This document shows, piece by piece, positions 47,619 to 56,825 of a DNA stretch of 64,000 nt. Source of the DNA: an uncultured Prevotella sp. Its GTDB lineage: Bacteria; Bacteroidota; Bacteroidia; Bacteroidales; Bacteroidaceae. Both the position numbers and the translations under genes were made by a program. The notes under the pieces are model-generated. The model made no database searches. It had not been told where the DNA came from and saw nothing but the letters and a program-made list of their open reading frames with translations. Within the stretch, counting starts at the first letter, position 1. Each line of letters starts with the position of its first letter. The stretch lies in the NCBI GenBank assembly GCA_900316295.1, contig ONCJ01000002.1, positions 39,773-103,772 on the forward strand, given 5' to 3'.

Positions 47619-49506
47619 CCTTGATTCTTTCGCAGATGTTGATGTTGGTTTGTTTTATTACCTTCAAATCTCTGTATAGACGCAGTCTGAACCTCCACAT
47701 CCTGAAGTACAGGAATGTTCCGACAGGTATGATTATGGCTGCGGCAATGTTCAGCCATTTGTGTTCGAAAGGACGTGTGTGTGCCTTGGTTGCTATGATA
47801 GGATATTTGTTTATCTCTGTCATGATAACCCTGTCCTTAGTGTTTGCAAGGTCTTCTATTGTCGCCTCAAGCCGTTCGTTGATAGTCTCAATTGCATTGT
47901 CGGGCTTGTATTTGAAGAACACCTTGACAGGACTTGGCGGAGACTTCAGCTTATGCACATGGGCATAGTTGGTGATGTCTTCGGTAATCTTTGTCAGTAC
48001 CTCCAGGTCTTGACCGTAATTTGGATCTTCGATGATGACCTCTTTGCTGCTGATATGTCTCTTTAGTCTGAGTCCGAGCATGCGCATTATGATGTTTCTC
48101 CATGCGTCGATGTTGAATACAGCAGAGTCGTTGTTGGCTTTGTATGTAAAGAATATGGCTACTGGTGTAAGGATGACGGGCGACAATCCCTTGCCAAACC
48201 ATATTGTCCACATGCCACCACGTGCCATTCGGTATCCTGTGTTGTCGAGTATGTAGTAAATAATGAATACGAGTACCGAGATGATGATTGGTATACCGAG
48301 TCCTCCCTTTCGGATGATGGCACCCAGCGGCGCACCGATAAAGAAGAAGATGAGGCATGAGAATGCCAAGGTGAACTTGTTTATTCGTTCTATCTTATGC
48401 TGTCGAATGGCGTAGTCGCCATCGTCGGTAATCATAGCCTTGAACTCTAAGTCGGTAGTCTCTGTCTGTACCTTGTTAATGGCATTGTGCAGAGCCATCC
48501 TCCTCTTTTCAGGTTTCAGCTTGTTGTATATGCTATCGGTGTTGAAGTCTTTGCCGTTGGCTATCTTCACCGCATTCTTCATTTCGTTTCCCGTCAGTTT
48601 CTTAGGTATGTAGTATAGCCTTTGAGCGTCTTCATAATATTGTCTTCCGATGCTGTCGTAGATGTGGTTGAGCGAGTCCAGGTCAGTTTGTATCTGTTGC
48701 AGACTCTTGGTCTTGGCATTGCCAGCGATACCTGAAGCGTCAGTCAGGTTGAAGTCGCCATCGAAGTCTAATACGATAGTCTTGTGAACGAAGGACTCTC
48801 TTCGATATGGTATGCTAGCGCTACCTGCCAGCTCTTGCGATCTCATGTTCTCAAACCATTCACCACTCCATAGGTTTAGCAACAGGTGCTTCTTCTCGGC
48901 AGTAGACTGCAGCATACCAGAGTCGGCAAGTATGATGGCTGCGTCCTCGTAGCTGTCGGTCATCTTGTATATCATGATGCCATACAGCTTGCCAGTCTCC
49001 ATATCCTTCTTTTGAACATAAAGGTTGGTTTGGGGTATACCGTCGTAGAATACACCCTCAGGTATTTCGAGTTCAGGACTTTTCTGCTTCATGGAGAGAA
49101 GCAGTTGGGTGAGATTTTTCTGGGCATCAGGTCCGACGTTGTTCTGAAAATAGAATGATCCGAGGGTCACGATGATGGTAATGACTATCAGCGACCGGAA
49201 GGCCTGCATCAGGGATATACCCGCAGCCTTGATGGCTGTCAGCTCACTGCTTTCACCGAGATTACCGAAGGTGATAAGCGAGGAAAGCAGGATGGCAAGT
49301 GGCAGAGCCTGTGGCACGAGCATGAGTCCCATGTACCAGAAGAACTGCGCCAGTACGTCTATTGACAGTCCTTTGCCGATAAGCTCGTCAATATATCGCC
49401 ATAAAAATTGCATCATCAGTACGAAGAGACTGATGAGGAAAGTTCCAGCAAACAGTAATCCAAACTGTTTTGCTATAAAGACGTCCAGTTTTTTTATGCC
49501 AATCAT
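47599..49506 (-). CDS. lptG: LPS export permease LptG/LptF family (YjgP/YjgQ)
   Basis: Inner-membrane subunit of the LptB2FG machine that extracts lipopolysaccharide towards the outer membrane. From ATG 49506 (MIGIKKLDVFIAKQFG) it is 635 aa, longer than the usual 360 or so: membrane segments near the N-terminus (LLFAGTFLISLFVLMMQFLWRY, LMLVPQALPLAILLSSL), a periplasmic beta domain, a membrane block (LAFSCLIFFFIGAPLGAIIRKGGLG, IPIIISVLVFIIYYIL), and a further C-terminal extension of about 200 residues with another membrane segment (WLNIAAAIIIPVGTFLYF). The open frame continues upstream to 49716, but that part is duplicated promoter DNA. The extension is common, as I recall, in Bacteroidales members. 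Confidence 0.9.
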   Translation of the reverse strand: MIGIKKLDVFIAKQFGLLFAGTFLISLFVLMMQFLWRYIDELIGKGLSIDVLAQFFWYMGLMLVPQALPLAILLSSLITFGNLGESSELTAIKAAGISLMQAFRSLIVITIIVTLGSFYFQNNVGPDAQKNLTQLLLSMKQKSPELEIPEGVFYDGIPQTNLYVQKKDMETGKLYGIMIYKMTDSYEDAAIILADSGMLQSTAEKKHLLLNLWSGEWFENMRSQELAGSASIPYRRESFVHKTIVLDFDGDFNLTDASGIAGNAKTKSLQQIQTDLDSLNHIYDSIGRQYYEDAQRLYYIPKKLTGNEMKNAVKIANGKDFNTDSIYNKLKPEKRRMALHNAINKVQTETTDLEFKAMITDDGDYAIRQHKIERINKFTLAFSCLIFFFIGAPLGAIIRKGGLGIPIIISVLVFIIYYILDNTGYRMARGGMWTIWFGKGLSPVILTPVAIFFTYKANNDSAVFNIDAWRNIIMRMLGLRLKRHISSKEVIIEDPNYGQDLEVLTKITEDITNYAHVHKLKSPPSPVKVFFKYKPDNAIETINERLEATIEDLANTKDRVIMTEINKYPIIATKAHTRPFEHKWLNIAAAIIIPVGTFLYFRMWRFRLRLYRDLKVIKQTNINICERIKAMPIYK

Positions 49507-49515
49507 TTTGCCGTG

Positions 49516-49546
49516 CAAAGGTACGATTAAGTGAAGACAATACAAA
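49516..49546 (-). promoter_or_regulatory. Promoter of lptG (gene-proximal copy)
   Basis: Minus strand TTTG (49546-49543), 19 bases, TACCTTTG (49523-49516). The ATG at 49506 follows after only about six transcribed bases. Confidence 0.8.
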
Positions 49547-49648
49547 AAGAAAAACGAATTTTCTTTTCGCATATTGTTGAGCGCAAGTACATTCGGCGTA
49601 GCCAAAGGTACGATTAAGTGAAGACAATACAAAAAGAAAAATGAATTT
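49516..49648. repeat. Duplicated promoter segment upstream of lptG
   Basis: A 46-base block at 49516-49561 recurs at 49603-49648 with one mismatch (offset 87). Both copies keep TTTG, 19 bases, TACCTTTG, so two promoters may drive lptG-ribBA. Confidence 0.85.
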
Positions 49649-49691
49649 ATACACAAATCTTGCAATTTTTTTTGCAAAAGTCTAAAATAAA

Positions 49692-49723
49692 TTTGCATAT
49701 TCGAAAAGATAATCATACCTTTG
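49692..49723 (+). promoter_or_regulatory. Promoter of the tRNA-Met gene
   Basis: TTTG (49692-49695), 20 bases, TACCTTTG (49716-49723), 18 bases before the mature tRNA. Confidence 0.8.
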
Positions 49724-49741
49724 CACCCGCTTTTAAGTTTT

Positions 49742-49815
49742 GGCGGGGTAGCTCAGCTGGTTAGAGCGTCGGATTCATAATCCGGAGGTCGTGGGATCGT
49801 GACCCACCCCCGCTA
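49742..49815 (+). tRNA. tRNA-Met (CAT anticodon), probably elongator
   Basis: 74 bases fold as a cloverleaf: acceptor GGCGGGG/CCCCGCT (one G-T pair), D arm GCTC/GAGC, anticodon stem TCGGA/TCCGG with loop TTCATAA, T arm GTGGG/CCCAC, discriminator A. CCA is not encoded. The paired first position and the lack of three G-C pairs in the anticodon stem argue against initiator tRNA; an Ile2 (lysidine) tRNA cannot be excluded. The T loop is ATCGTGA rather than the usual TTCRANN. Confidence 0.95.
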
Positions 49816-49820
49816 CATAG

Positions 49821-49850
49821 GAACCTATCACATCAAGTGGTAGGTTCTTA
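49821..49850 (+). terminator. Hairpin after the tRNA gene
   Basis: 11-bp stem GAACCTATCAC / GTGGTAGGTTC (one G-T pair), loop ATCAA. Only a weak T-run follows. Confidence 0.55.
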
Positions 49851-49971
49851 TGGTTTAGAGGCATGAGAGGTCAGAGGAGAGAGGTGAGTGGTTTGGAGTT
49901 GATATGTGATAATTTTCCTTTACTTTTTATTTTTTTTGGTATAAAGATAGATTGCATCAAATCTTTTTTTG

Positions 49972-49979
49972 TACCTTTG
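49972..49979 (+). promoter_or_regulatory. -7 box of the IMP cyclohydrolase/mre operon
   Basis: TACCTTTG, leader about 27 bases to ATG 50011. The -33 element is weak. Confidence 0.6.
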
Positions 49980-50010
49980 TCGCCCAAATATATATAAAGA
50001 TAGGTACGAA

Positions 50011-50604
50011 ATGGCAGAGACAAAGAAAATCAAAACCGCACTGGTGTCTGTTTTTCACAAAGATGGACTGGAAGAGTTGCTGGCAAAGTTGAATGAAGAG
50101 GGGGTGAAGTTCCTCTCTACAGGTGGAACACAAAAGTTTATAGAGTCGCTTGGCTATGAATGTCAGACGGTGGAGAGTGTCACAACATATCCGTCAATTC
50201 TTGGTGGACGTGTGAAGACTTTACATCCCAAAGTGTTTGGAGGCATTCTGGCGCGTCGTGACAATGATGGTGATATCGCTCAGATGGCAGAATATGATAT
50301 TCCGTCAATCGACCTGGTGATAGTCGACCTGTATCCTTTCGAGCAGACAGTAGCCAGCGGTGCTTGCGAAGCAGATATTATTGAGAAGATCGATATTGGT
50401 GGCATCTCGCTGATTCGTGCTGGAGCGAAGAACTTCAAGGATGTTGTAATAGTGCCAAGCAAGGCAGAATATGGTATGCTGCAGGAGATCCTCAACAAGC
50501 AGGGAGCAGCAACAACTCTCGAGCAGCGCCGTGAGTTTGCCACCAAGGCTTTTGGCGTCAGCAGTCATTATGATACAGCTATTCATAGCTGGTTTGTGAA
50601 GTAA
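50011..50604 (+). CDS. purH: IMP cyclohydrolase, stand-alone PurH N-terminal domain
   Basis: Closes FAICAR to IMP, the last step of de novo purine synthesis. The 197 aa correspond to the MGS-like IMPCH half of PurH. Blocks seen: FLSTGGTQK (34-42), ILGGRVKTLHPKVFGGILARR (63-83), VDLYPFEQT, EKIDIGGISLIRAGAKN and, at the end, FGVSSHYDTAIHSWF. It stops exactly where the AICAR transformylase domain begins in fused PurH; that domain is encoded at 3205-4386. The upstream in-frame TTG at 49969 lies in the promoter and is rejected. It is first gene before mreB, 55 bases apart, so purine and cell-shape genes may share a transcript. Confidence 0.93.
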   Translation: MAETKKIKTALVSVFHKDGLEELLAKLNEEGVKFLSTGGTQKFIESLGYECQTVESVTTYPSILGGRVKTLHPKVFGGILARRDNDGDIAQMAEYDIPSIDLVIVDLYPFEQTVASGACEADIIEKIDIGGISLIRAGAKNFKDVVIVPSKAEYGMLQEILNKQGAATTLEQRREFATKAFGVSSHYDTAIHSWFVK

Positions 50605-50659
50605 GAGAGGCAGATTGTAATTACGGAATAACGAAAATATTGATATAAGAGAAAATAAT

Positions 50660-51682
50660 ATGGGATTTTTTAGTTTTATTCAAGAAATCGCGATGGATTT
50701 AGGTACCGCGAACACCATAATTATCAGTGATGACAAGATTGTGGTGGACGAGCCATCGGTCGTTGCGCTGGATCGTCGTACCGATAAGATGATAGCAGTA
50801 GGCGACGATGCTAAGCTGATGTATGAAAAGGAACAACCAAATATACGTACCATACGTCCTCTGAAGGATGGTGTTATCGCTGACTTCTCTGCCTGCGAGC
50901 AGATGATGCGCGGACTGATCAAGAAGGTCCACTCTGGAAGTCGTCTCTTCTCGCCTTCGTTGCGTATGGTCATTGGTGTACCGTCAGGTTCTACCGAGGT
51001 GGAGCTGCGCGCGGTTCGTGACTCAGCAGAGCATGCAGACGGTCGTGACGTGTTCCTTATCTTCGAGCCAATGGCAGCCGCCATAGGTATTGGTATTGAC
51101 GTAGAGGCACCTGAGGGCAATATGATTGTGGATATAGGTGGTGGTACTACAGAGATTGCTGTCATCTCGCTTGGTGGTATCGTAGCCAATAACTCTATCA
51201 AGATTGCTGGTGACGATCTCAATAACGATATACAAGACTACATGAGTCGTCAGCATAATGTGAAGATTGGCGAGCGTATGGCTGAGCGTATCAAGATCAA
51301 CGTTGGTTCTGCTCTGACCGATCTTGGCGATGAGGCTCCAGAGGATTTCGTGGTTATCGGTCCTAACAAGATTACTGCTTTACCAATGGAGGTGCCTGTA
51401 TGCTATCAGGAGATTGCCCATTGTATCGACCGTACGGTAGCAAGCATAGAGTCAGCTGTGCTTACAGCACTGGAGAATACTCCGCCAGAGCTATATGCTG
51501 ACATTGTTAAGAACGGTATATATCTTACTGGTGGTGGTGCGCTCCTGCGTGGACTTGCCAAGCGCCTGAAGGATAAGATCAATATAGAGTTCCACGTTGC
51601 TGAGGATCCTTTGCATTGTGTTGCCAGAGGAGCAGGCATCGCCCTGAACAATGTTGACCGTTTCTCATTCCTGATGAGATAA
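50660..51682 (+). CDS. mreB: Rod-shape protein MreB (actin homologue)
   Basis: A cytoplasmic actin-like filament protein that positions the elongation machinery of the wall. The 340 aa have the usual length and motifs: phosphate 1 MDLGTANTII, the connecting VIADFSACEQMMRGLIKKV, phosphate 2 MIVDIGGGTTEIAVISLGGIV, and the adenosine motif YLTGGGALLRGLAKRL. First of the mreB-mreC-mreD-mrdA-rodA series, all rightward and closely spaced. Confidence 0.98.
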   Translation: MGFFSFIQEIAMDLGTANTIIISDDKIVVDEPSVVALDRRTDKMIAVGDDAKLMYEKEQPNIRTIRPLKDGVIADFSACEQMMRGLIKKVHSGSRLFSPSLRMVIGVPSGSTEVELRAVRDSAEHADGRDVFLIFEPMAAAIGIGIDVEAPEGNMIVDIGGGTTEIAVISLGGIVANNSIKIAGDDLNNDIQDYMSRQHNVKIGERMAERIKINVGSALTDLGDEAPEDFVVIGPNKITALPMEVPVCYQEIAHCIDRTVASIESAVLTALENTPPELYADIVKNGIYLTGGGALLRGLAKRLKDKINIEFHVAEDPLHCVARGAGIALNNVDRFSFLMR

Positions 51683-51753
51683 AAACGGGTTTGAAAACGA
51701 GCCGAATTGAGAGCAAAAAGTAACCAAATAGCAGAGCAAAGAGGGTCATATTC

Positions 51754-52611
51754 ATGCGCAATCTGATAGAGTTTCTTTCAAGGTACAATCACTGGTTCCT
51801 CTTTGTCTTGCTTGAAGTGGCAAGCCTTGTGCTCTTGTTCAGGTTCAATAACTATCATGGCAGCGTCTGGTTTACGTCTGCTAATGCGGTGAGTGGCAAA
51901 GTGCTTGAGGCACATTCCGAGATGGAGTCTTATATGAACTTGGCTGAAGTTAATGAGGCCCTGACTCAGCGCAATGTCTATTTGGAACATCGGTTGGCAC
52001 AACTCGAAGAACGGTTAGCTGTGAAGATGTCCACTGACTCCTTGGCAGGCAAGCTACAGAATGACTCTGTTCATTATCGACTTATACCTGCGAAGATAGT
52101 TAACAATTCCATAGACAAGACCGAGAACTTCATAACGCTGGACAAGGGTAGTGCCGACGGAGTGAAGAAAGACATGGGAGTAGTGTCGGGTACGGGAGTA
52201 GTTGGTATAGTATACTTGGTCTCTAAACACTATTCAGTAGTAATCTCTGTTCTTAATGCCAAGTCCAATATCAGTTGTGCCATCGCCGATAGAGGCTATT
52301 TTGGATATCTTCATTGGACGGGAGGTGCTTCGGATATAGCATACGTAGACGATATTCCTCGTCATGCTCATTTTAAGAGGGGTGACAATATCGTGACAAG
52401 CGGTTACTCGTCAGTCTTTCCTGCAGGTATAGCGGTAGGCAAGATATCAAAGGTGTATAATTCTCCTGACGGATTGTCCTATCGTTTGCAGGTGAAACTC
52501 TCGACCGATTTCAGTACGCTACGTGATGTGTGTGTTATTGATGACAACGACATGCTCGAGCGGTTGGAGATGATACGTGCTGCTCAGGACTCAATACGTC
52601 CACAAGAGTGA
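51754..52611 (+). CDS. mreC: Rod-shape protein MreC
   Basis: A bitopic inner-membrane scaffold that links MreB to periplasmic wall synthases. The 285 aa have one membrane helix near 13-32 (HWFLFVLLEVASLVLLF), a coiled coil (about 65-95, MNLAEVNEALTQRNVYLEHRLAQLEERL), and the C-terminal beta domain with NFITLDKGSADGVKKDMGVVSGTGVVGIV and DNIVTSGYSSVFPAGIAVGKI. Length and order in the cluster fit. Confidence 0.96.
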   Translation: MRNLIEFLSRYNHWFLFVLLEVASLVLLFRFNNYHGSVWFTSANAVSGKVLEAHSEMESYMNLAEVNEALTQRNVYLEHRLAQLEERLAVKMSTDSLAGKLQNDSVHYRLIPAKIVNNSIDKTENFITLDKGSADGVKKDMGVVSGTGVVGIVYLVSKHYSVVISVLNAKSNISCAIADRGYFGYLHWTGGASDIAYVDDIPRHAHFKRGDNIVTSGYSSVFPAGIAVGKISKVYNSPDGLSYRLQVKLSTDFSTLRDVCVIDDNDMLERLEMIRAAQDSIRPQE

Positions 52612-52650
52612 GCACCTGTTAGATAATAGAACTATTATAGTATCAAGCAC

Positions 52651-53154
52651 ATGGGTATAACGACATTAAAAAGGATGTTTTCGTTTGTGGTGTTTTGCCT
52701 TCTGCAGGTGATGATACTCAATCACATACACCTGTTCGGATTCATCACACCCTTGTTCTATGTGTACTTCCTCCTCTCATTCGAATACAACTATCCGCGT
52801 TGGGGTATCCTGTTGTGGGCTTTCGTCATGGGAGTGATACTCGACACGTTTACCAACACACCTGGTGTCGCAGCCGCCTCAATGACATTCGTGGCCTTCA
52901 TCCAACCTTATTTTCTTGAACTCTTTATGGGGAGTGATGCTTCGGATGACACATCGGCTTCAGTACGTTCTCTTGGCGCTATGCGCTATACATACTATGC
53001 GGCTGTACTCGTGCTTATCTATCACCTGTTATTCTTCAGCCTGGAGATGTTTTCGTTTTTCAATGTCATCTACTGGCTTAAATGTGTCTTTGGCAGCTCG
53101 GCACTCACTCTGGTGCTCATCCTTTTTGCTGAAAATATAAGGAGGGGCAAATGA
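52651..53154 (+). CDS. mreD: Rod-shape protein MreD
   Basis: A 167-aa inner-membrane protein of the elongasome with about five hydrophobic segments (FSFVVFCLLQVMILNHIHLFG, PLFYVYFLLSF, GILLWAFVMGVILDTFTN, TYYAAVLVLIYHLLFFS, GSSALTLVLILFA). Sequence is weakly conserved in this family; the call rests on size, topology and place between mreC and mrdA. Its stop overlaps the mrdA start by four bases. Confidence 0.9.
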   Translation: MGITTLKRMFSFVVFCLLQVMILNHIHLFGFITPLFYVYFLLSFEYNYPRWGILLWAFVMGVILDTFTNTPGVAAASMTFVAFIQPYFLELFMGSDASDDTSASVRSLGAMRYTYYAAVLVLIYHLLFFSLEMFSFFNVIYWLKCVFGSSALTLVLILFAENIRRGK

Positions 53155-55316
53155 AAGATTATGATCTCGAGAAGCGTCGATTGGTGATTTCTGGCATAGC
53201 AATAGTAATCATTGTCGTGTATGTGATTCGTCTTTTTGCCCTGCAAATCATGAGTGACGACTACCGCAAAAGTGCCGATTCTAATGCTTTCCTGAAAAAA
53301 ATAGAATATCCTTCACGAGGTGTAATAACCGACCGCAAGGGTAAGTTGCTCGTGTTCAACCAGCCTGCCTATGACATTATGGTGGTAGAGAATGAGCAAC
53401 GGGGACGGTTAGATACGCTTGAGTTGTGTAAGGCTCTTAACATCACTCGGGAGTATTTCGACAAACGTATGGCTGACATAAAGGACCGGACCAAAAATCC
53501 AGGATACTCCCGATTTACCCAGCAGATGTTTATGAATCAGCTCAGCGATACTGAGTTTAGTGCTTTTCAGGAAAAACTTTTCAGGTTTCCGGGCTTTTAT
53601 ATACAGAGACGTAGTGTCAGACAATACAAATATAATTTAGGAGCGCATGTGCTTGGCGATGTCGCAGAGGTGTCGAAAGCCGATGTGGAAGAAGACGACT
53701 ACTATCAGCCAGGTGACTATATAGGTAAACTTGGAATAGAACGCTCGTATGAAAAGGAACTACGAGGACAAAAGGGAGTACAAATATTGCTGCGCGATGC
53801 CCACGGACGTATCAAGGGACGATATAAGGAGGGCAAGTATGACCGACGACCACGCGCAGGTAAGGACTTGGAACTGGGCATAGATGCGGATCTTCAGGCA
53901 TTGGGCGAGCGACTTATGGAGGGTAAACTGGGGGCCATCGTTGCCATAGAGCCAAAGACTGGTGAGGTGTTATGTATGGTCTCATCGCCAACATACGATC
54001 CCCATGTGATGATTGGTAAGGCGAGAAGTGCTGCTCAGAAAGAACTGACCGAAGATCCCGCCACACCTCTTCTCAACCGATGCATCATGGGTATGTATCC
54101 TCCTGGATCGACCTTTAAGACAGGACAGGCTGTCACTTATATGACAGAAGGTATCATAACACCCGAGACGATGTATCCTTGCCATAGGGGTTTTACTCAC
54201 ATGGGACTGCATGTCGGATGTCACGGTCATGGATCACCAATCAATTTAGTTCCGTCACTCGCTACATCATGCAATGGCTATTATTGTTGGGGACTGTTCA
54301 ATATGCTAAACAACCGCCAGAAGTATAAGACCCTTGATGAGGCAATGGATACATGGCGAGACTATATGGTGAGCATGGGGTTCGGCTATAAGCTCGGTAT
54401 CGATCTTCCTGGAGAGAAGCGTGGAATGATACCTAATGCCAAATTCTATAATAACGCTTTCGGAAAATGGACAGGACTGTCTGTCGTCTCTATTTCTATC
54501 GGTCAGGGAGAGGTGACGTTGACACCGCTGCAGATTGCCAACCTTGGTGCCACGATAGCCAACCGAGGATATTATATCACACCACATGTGGTGAAAAAGA
54601 TAAAAGGTCAGGCGATAGACAAGAAATATACGGAGAAACACTATACCAAGGGTAGCCGCGAAGCCTACGAATATGTGGTCAAGGGTATGCGTGCATCCGT
54701 GCTCGGAGGTACGTGCAGACATGCCAATACTACTATGTATGAGGTGTGTGGAAAGACAGGAACAGCCCAAAACAGAGGCAAGGACCATTCGGCATTTATG
54801 GGCTTCGCTCCGATGAACGACCCCAAGATTGCCATTGCGGTGTATGTGGAGAATGGTGGCTTTGGTGCTACCTTCGGCGTACCTATTGGTGCGTTGATGA
54901 TGGAACAATATATCAACGGTAAATTGTCAGATGGTTCGGAAGCACGTGCGAAGGCTATACAGGCACGACATATAGAATATGGTTTCAAGAAGAAGCTGTC
55001 GCATGCTGACTCTCTTCGTCTTGACTCTATAAAGCGCATCAATGATAAGCTTGATGCGGAGAAGAAAGAACAGGAAATGAAGGAGCTGGAACTCAGACGT
55101 AATGGAGGCGATGAGGATAAGGATAATGACATGCAACGGAAGGCTAATGAGGAAAAGAAACGTCAGAGCGAACAGCCTATCATAAAGGTAGACGAAGAGA
55201 TTACTATACAGAACGAGCAGCGTAAGAAGACTGGTGAAGGAAAACCTAATGATACATCCAAGCCAGACGGCAACCGGCAGACGTCAGAAGAGAAAGAAAA
55301 GGTGGGTGGTGAATAA
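53151..55316 (+). CDS. mrdA: Penicillin-binding protein 2 (MrdA), wall elongation transpeptidase
   Basis: A class B PBP that cross-links new peptidoglycan with RodA. One N-terminal membrane helix (about 12-30), a dimerisation/pedestal domain, then the transpeptidase with the SxxK motif GSTFKTG, an SxN-type motif read as SCN (ATSCNGYYCWG), and KTG in CGKTGTAQN. At 721 aa it is longer than the 630 or so usual elsewhere because of a C-terminal charged, low-complexity tail of about 100 residues rich in Lys, Glu and Asp (KKEQEMKELELRR, EEKKRQSEQ). Confidence 0.96.
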   Translation: MKDYDLEKRRLVISGIAIVIIVVYVIRLFALQIMSDDYRKSADSNAFLKKIEYPSRGVITDRKGKLLVFNQPAYDIMVVENEQRGRLDTLELCKALNITREYFDKRMADIKDRTKNPGYSRFTQQMFMNQLSDTEFSAFQEKLFRFPGFYIQRRSVRQYKYNLGAHVLGDVAEVSKADVEEDDYYQPGDYIGKLGIERSYEKELRGQKGVQILLRDAHGRIKGRYKEGKYDRRPRAGKDLELGIDADLQALGERLMEGKLGAIVAIEPKTGEVLCMVSSPTYDPHVMIGKARSAAQKELTEDPATPLLNRCIMGMYPPGSTFKTGQAVTYMTEGIITPETMYPCHRGFTHMGLHVGCHGHGSPINLVPSLATSCNGYYCWGLFNMLNNRQKYKTLDEAMDTWRDYMVSMGFGYKLGIDLPGEKRGMIPNAKFYNNAFGKWTGLSVVSISIGQGEVTLTPLQIANLGATIANRGYYITPHVVKKIKGQAIDKKYTEKHYTKGSREAYEYVVKGMRASVLGGTCRHANTTMYEVCGKTGTAQNRGKDHSAFMGFAPMNDPKIAIAVYVENGGFGATFGVPIGALMMEQYINGKLSDGSEARAKAIQARHIEYGFKKKLSHADSLRLDSIKRINDKLDAEKKEQEMKELELRRNGGDEDKDNDMQRKANEEKKRQSEQPIIKVDEEITIQNEQRKKTGEGKPNDTSKPDGNRQTSEEKEKVGGE

Positions 55317-55349
55317 CAGCCAACACACTCATAAAATAGAAGCAACAAT

Positions 55350-56825
55350 ATGAGCAGAAAAAATATGAGCGACAAACCACAGGGTGTCCTCCAGTCGTTG
55401 GACTGGTGGACGATGGGCATATACCTCGTACTGCTCACCTTTGGATGGATCAGTGTGTGTGGTGCCAGCTATACTTATGGTGATACTGATATCCTGAGCA
55501 TGTCGTCACGTTCGGGCATGCAGATAGTGTGGATAGCCACATCTATCTGTCTCGGCTTCGTCATCTTGATGATGGACGACCGCCTGTTTGATACCTTTGC
55601 TTATTTTATCTATGCGTTCATGGTGCTCCTGTTGATAGCGACAATCTTCAATCCCCATGAGATCAAGGGCTCACGTTCGTGGCTTGTGCTGGGTCCTTTG
55701 CGTCTGCAGCCGGCAGAGTTTGCAAAGTTTGCTACGGCTCTGGCGGTGGCAAAGCTGATGAACACGTACGGGTTCAACATCCAGAGATGGAAGGATTTCG
55801 CCTTGGCGAGTGCAGTCGTCGTATTCCCGATGTTGTGCATCGTTGGACAGAAAGAGACTGGGTCCGCCCTTGTCTATCTCTCGTTTTTTTTGATGTTCTA
55901 TCGGGAGGGAATGACTGGCAATATCCTTTTTACTGCCGTGGCTATGGTTGTCTATTTCGTTGTAGGCATAAAGTATGAGTCCGTGATGATGTTTGACACT
56001 CCGTCGTCGTTAGGCCGTTTCCTCGTGTTCTGCCTCATCCACTTGTTCACCATAGTGATGCTATATATATACGGTAATGACAAGAAAGAGGTGAAGACCT
56101 TGGTCTGGTATTCATTGCTTGTCCCTCTGCTTGCGTTCCTCTTTGCTGAGTATGTCATCCCGTTTGACATCACATGGATTCAGATGGTTATGTGTGTTTG
56201 TATGATAGGGTATTTATGCTATCAGGCGGTACGCACACGTGCTCGTCATTACATGTTTATAGGGATGTTTGCATTAGGTTCTATGGTATTCTTTTCGGCA
56301 GCCGACTATGTCCTGAACGATATAATGCAGCCCCATCAGCGAGTACGTATCAATGTGCTGTTGGGACTGGAGGATGAGTTGTCTGGAGCAGGCTATAATG
56401 TGCATCAGAGCGAGATAGCTATCGGATCGGGAGGACTTAGCGGTAAAGGCTTCCTTAATGGTACACAGACTAAACTGAAATTCGTTCCTGAGCAGGATAC
56501 CGACTTTATCTTTTGTACAGTAGGTGAAGAAGAAGGGTTTGTCGGTTCTGCGGGAGTCTTGGTGTTGTTCTTGATATTGATCTTACGTCTTATAAAACTT
56601 GCTGAGCGTCAGCCGCTGACCTTCGGACGGGTGTATGGCTATTGTGTGTTGAGCATATTCCTGTTTCATGTGTTTGTCAATGTAGGAATGGTGTTGGGCT
56701 TGACACCGGTAATTGGCATTCCGTTGCCGTTCTTCAGTTATGGCGGTTCGTCATTGTGGGGATTCACCATCCTGCTGTTCATCTTCCTACGTATCGATGC
56801 CGGCAGAAACCTTATTCGCCAGTAA
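55350..56825 (+). CDS. rodA: Peptidoglycan glycosyltransferase RodA (SEDS family)
   Basis: A polytopic membrane glycosyltransferase that polymerises lipid II in the elongasome. The 491 aa contain the SEDS blocks GSRSWLVLGPLRLQPAEFAKFATALAVAKLM (split here as GSRSWLVLGP and LQPAEFAKFA), QKETGSALVYLSFF, and the C-terminal VNVGMVLGLTPVIGIPLPF and FSYGGSSLWGF. It is longer than E. coli RodA (370), with extra membrane segments in the middle. A second ATG at 55365 is an alternative start. The 3' end overlaps the end of the convergent gldH by 14 bases. Confidence 0.95.
   Translation: MSRKNMSDKPQGVLQSLDWWTMGIYLVLLTFGWISVCGASYTYGDTDILSMSSRSGMQIVWIATSICLGFVILMMDDRLFDTFAYFIYAFMVLLLIATIFNPHEIKGSRSWLVLGPLRLQPAEFAKFATALAVAKLMNTYGFNIQRWKDFALASAVVVFPMLCIVGQKETGSALVYLSFFLMFYREGMTGNILFTAVAMVVYFVVGIKYESVMMFDTPSSLGRFLVFCLIHLFTIVMLYIYGNDKKEVKTLVWYSLLVPLLAFLFAEYVIPFDITWIQMVMCVCMIGYLCYQAVRTRARHYMFIGMFALGSMVFFSAADYVLNDIMQPHQRVRINVLLGLEDELSGAGYNVHQSEIAIGSGGLSGKGFLNGTQTKLKFVPEQDTDFIFCTVGEEEGFVGSAGVLVLFLILILRLIKLAERQPLTFGRVYGYCVLSIFLFHVFVNVGMVLGLTPVIGIPLPFFSYGGSSLWGFTILLFIFLRIDAGRNLIRQ

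Noticed and set aside
49507-49716. N-terminal extension of lptG with two FFFLYCLHLIVPL repeats
   Set aside because: It is the translation of the duplicated promoter segment. The family start MIGIKKLDVF lies downstream of the -7 box.
49969-50010. TTG start upstream of the IMP cyclohydrolase
   Set aside because: The codons lie on the -7 box; MAETKKIKTALVSVF from 50011 matches the family start.
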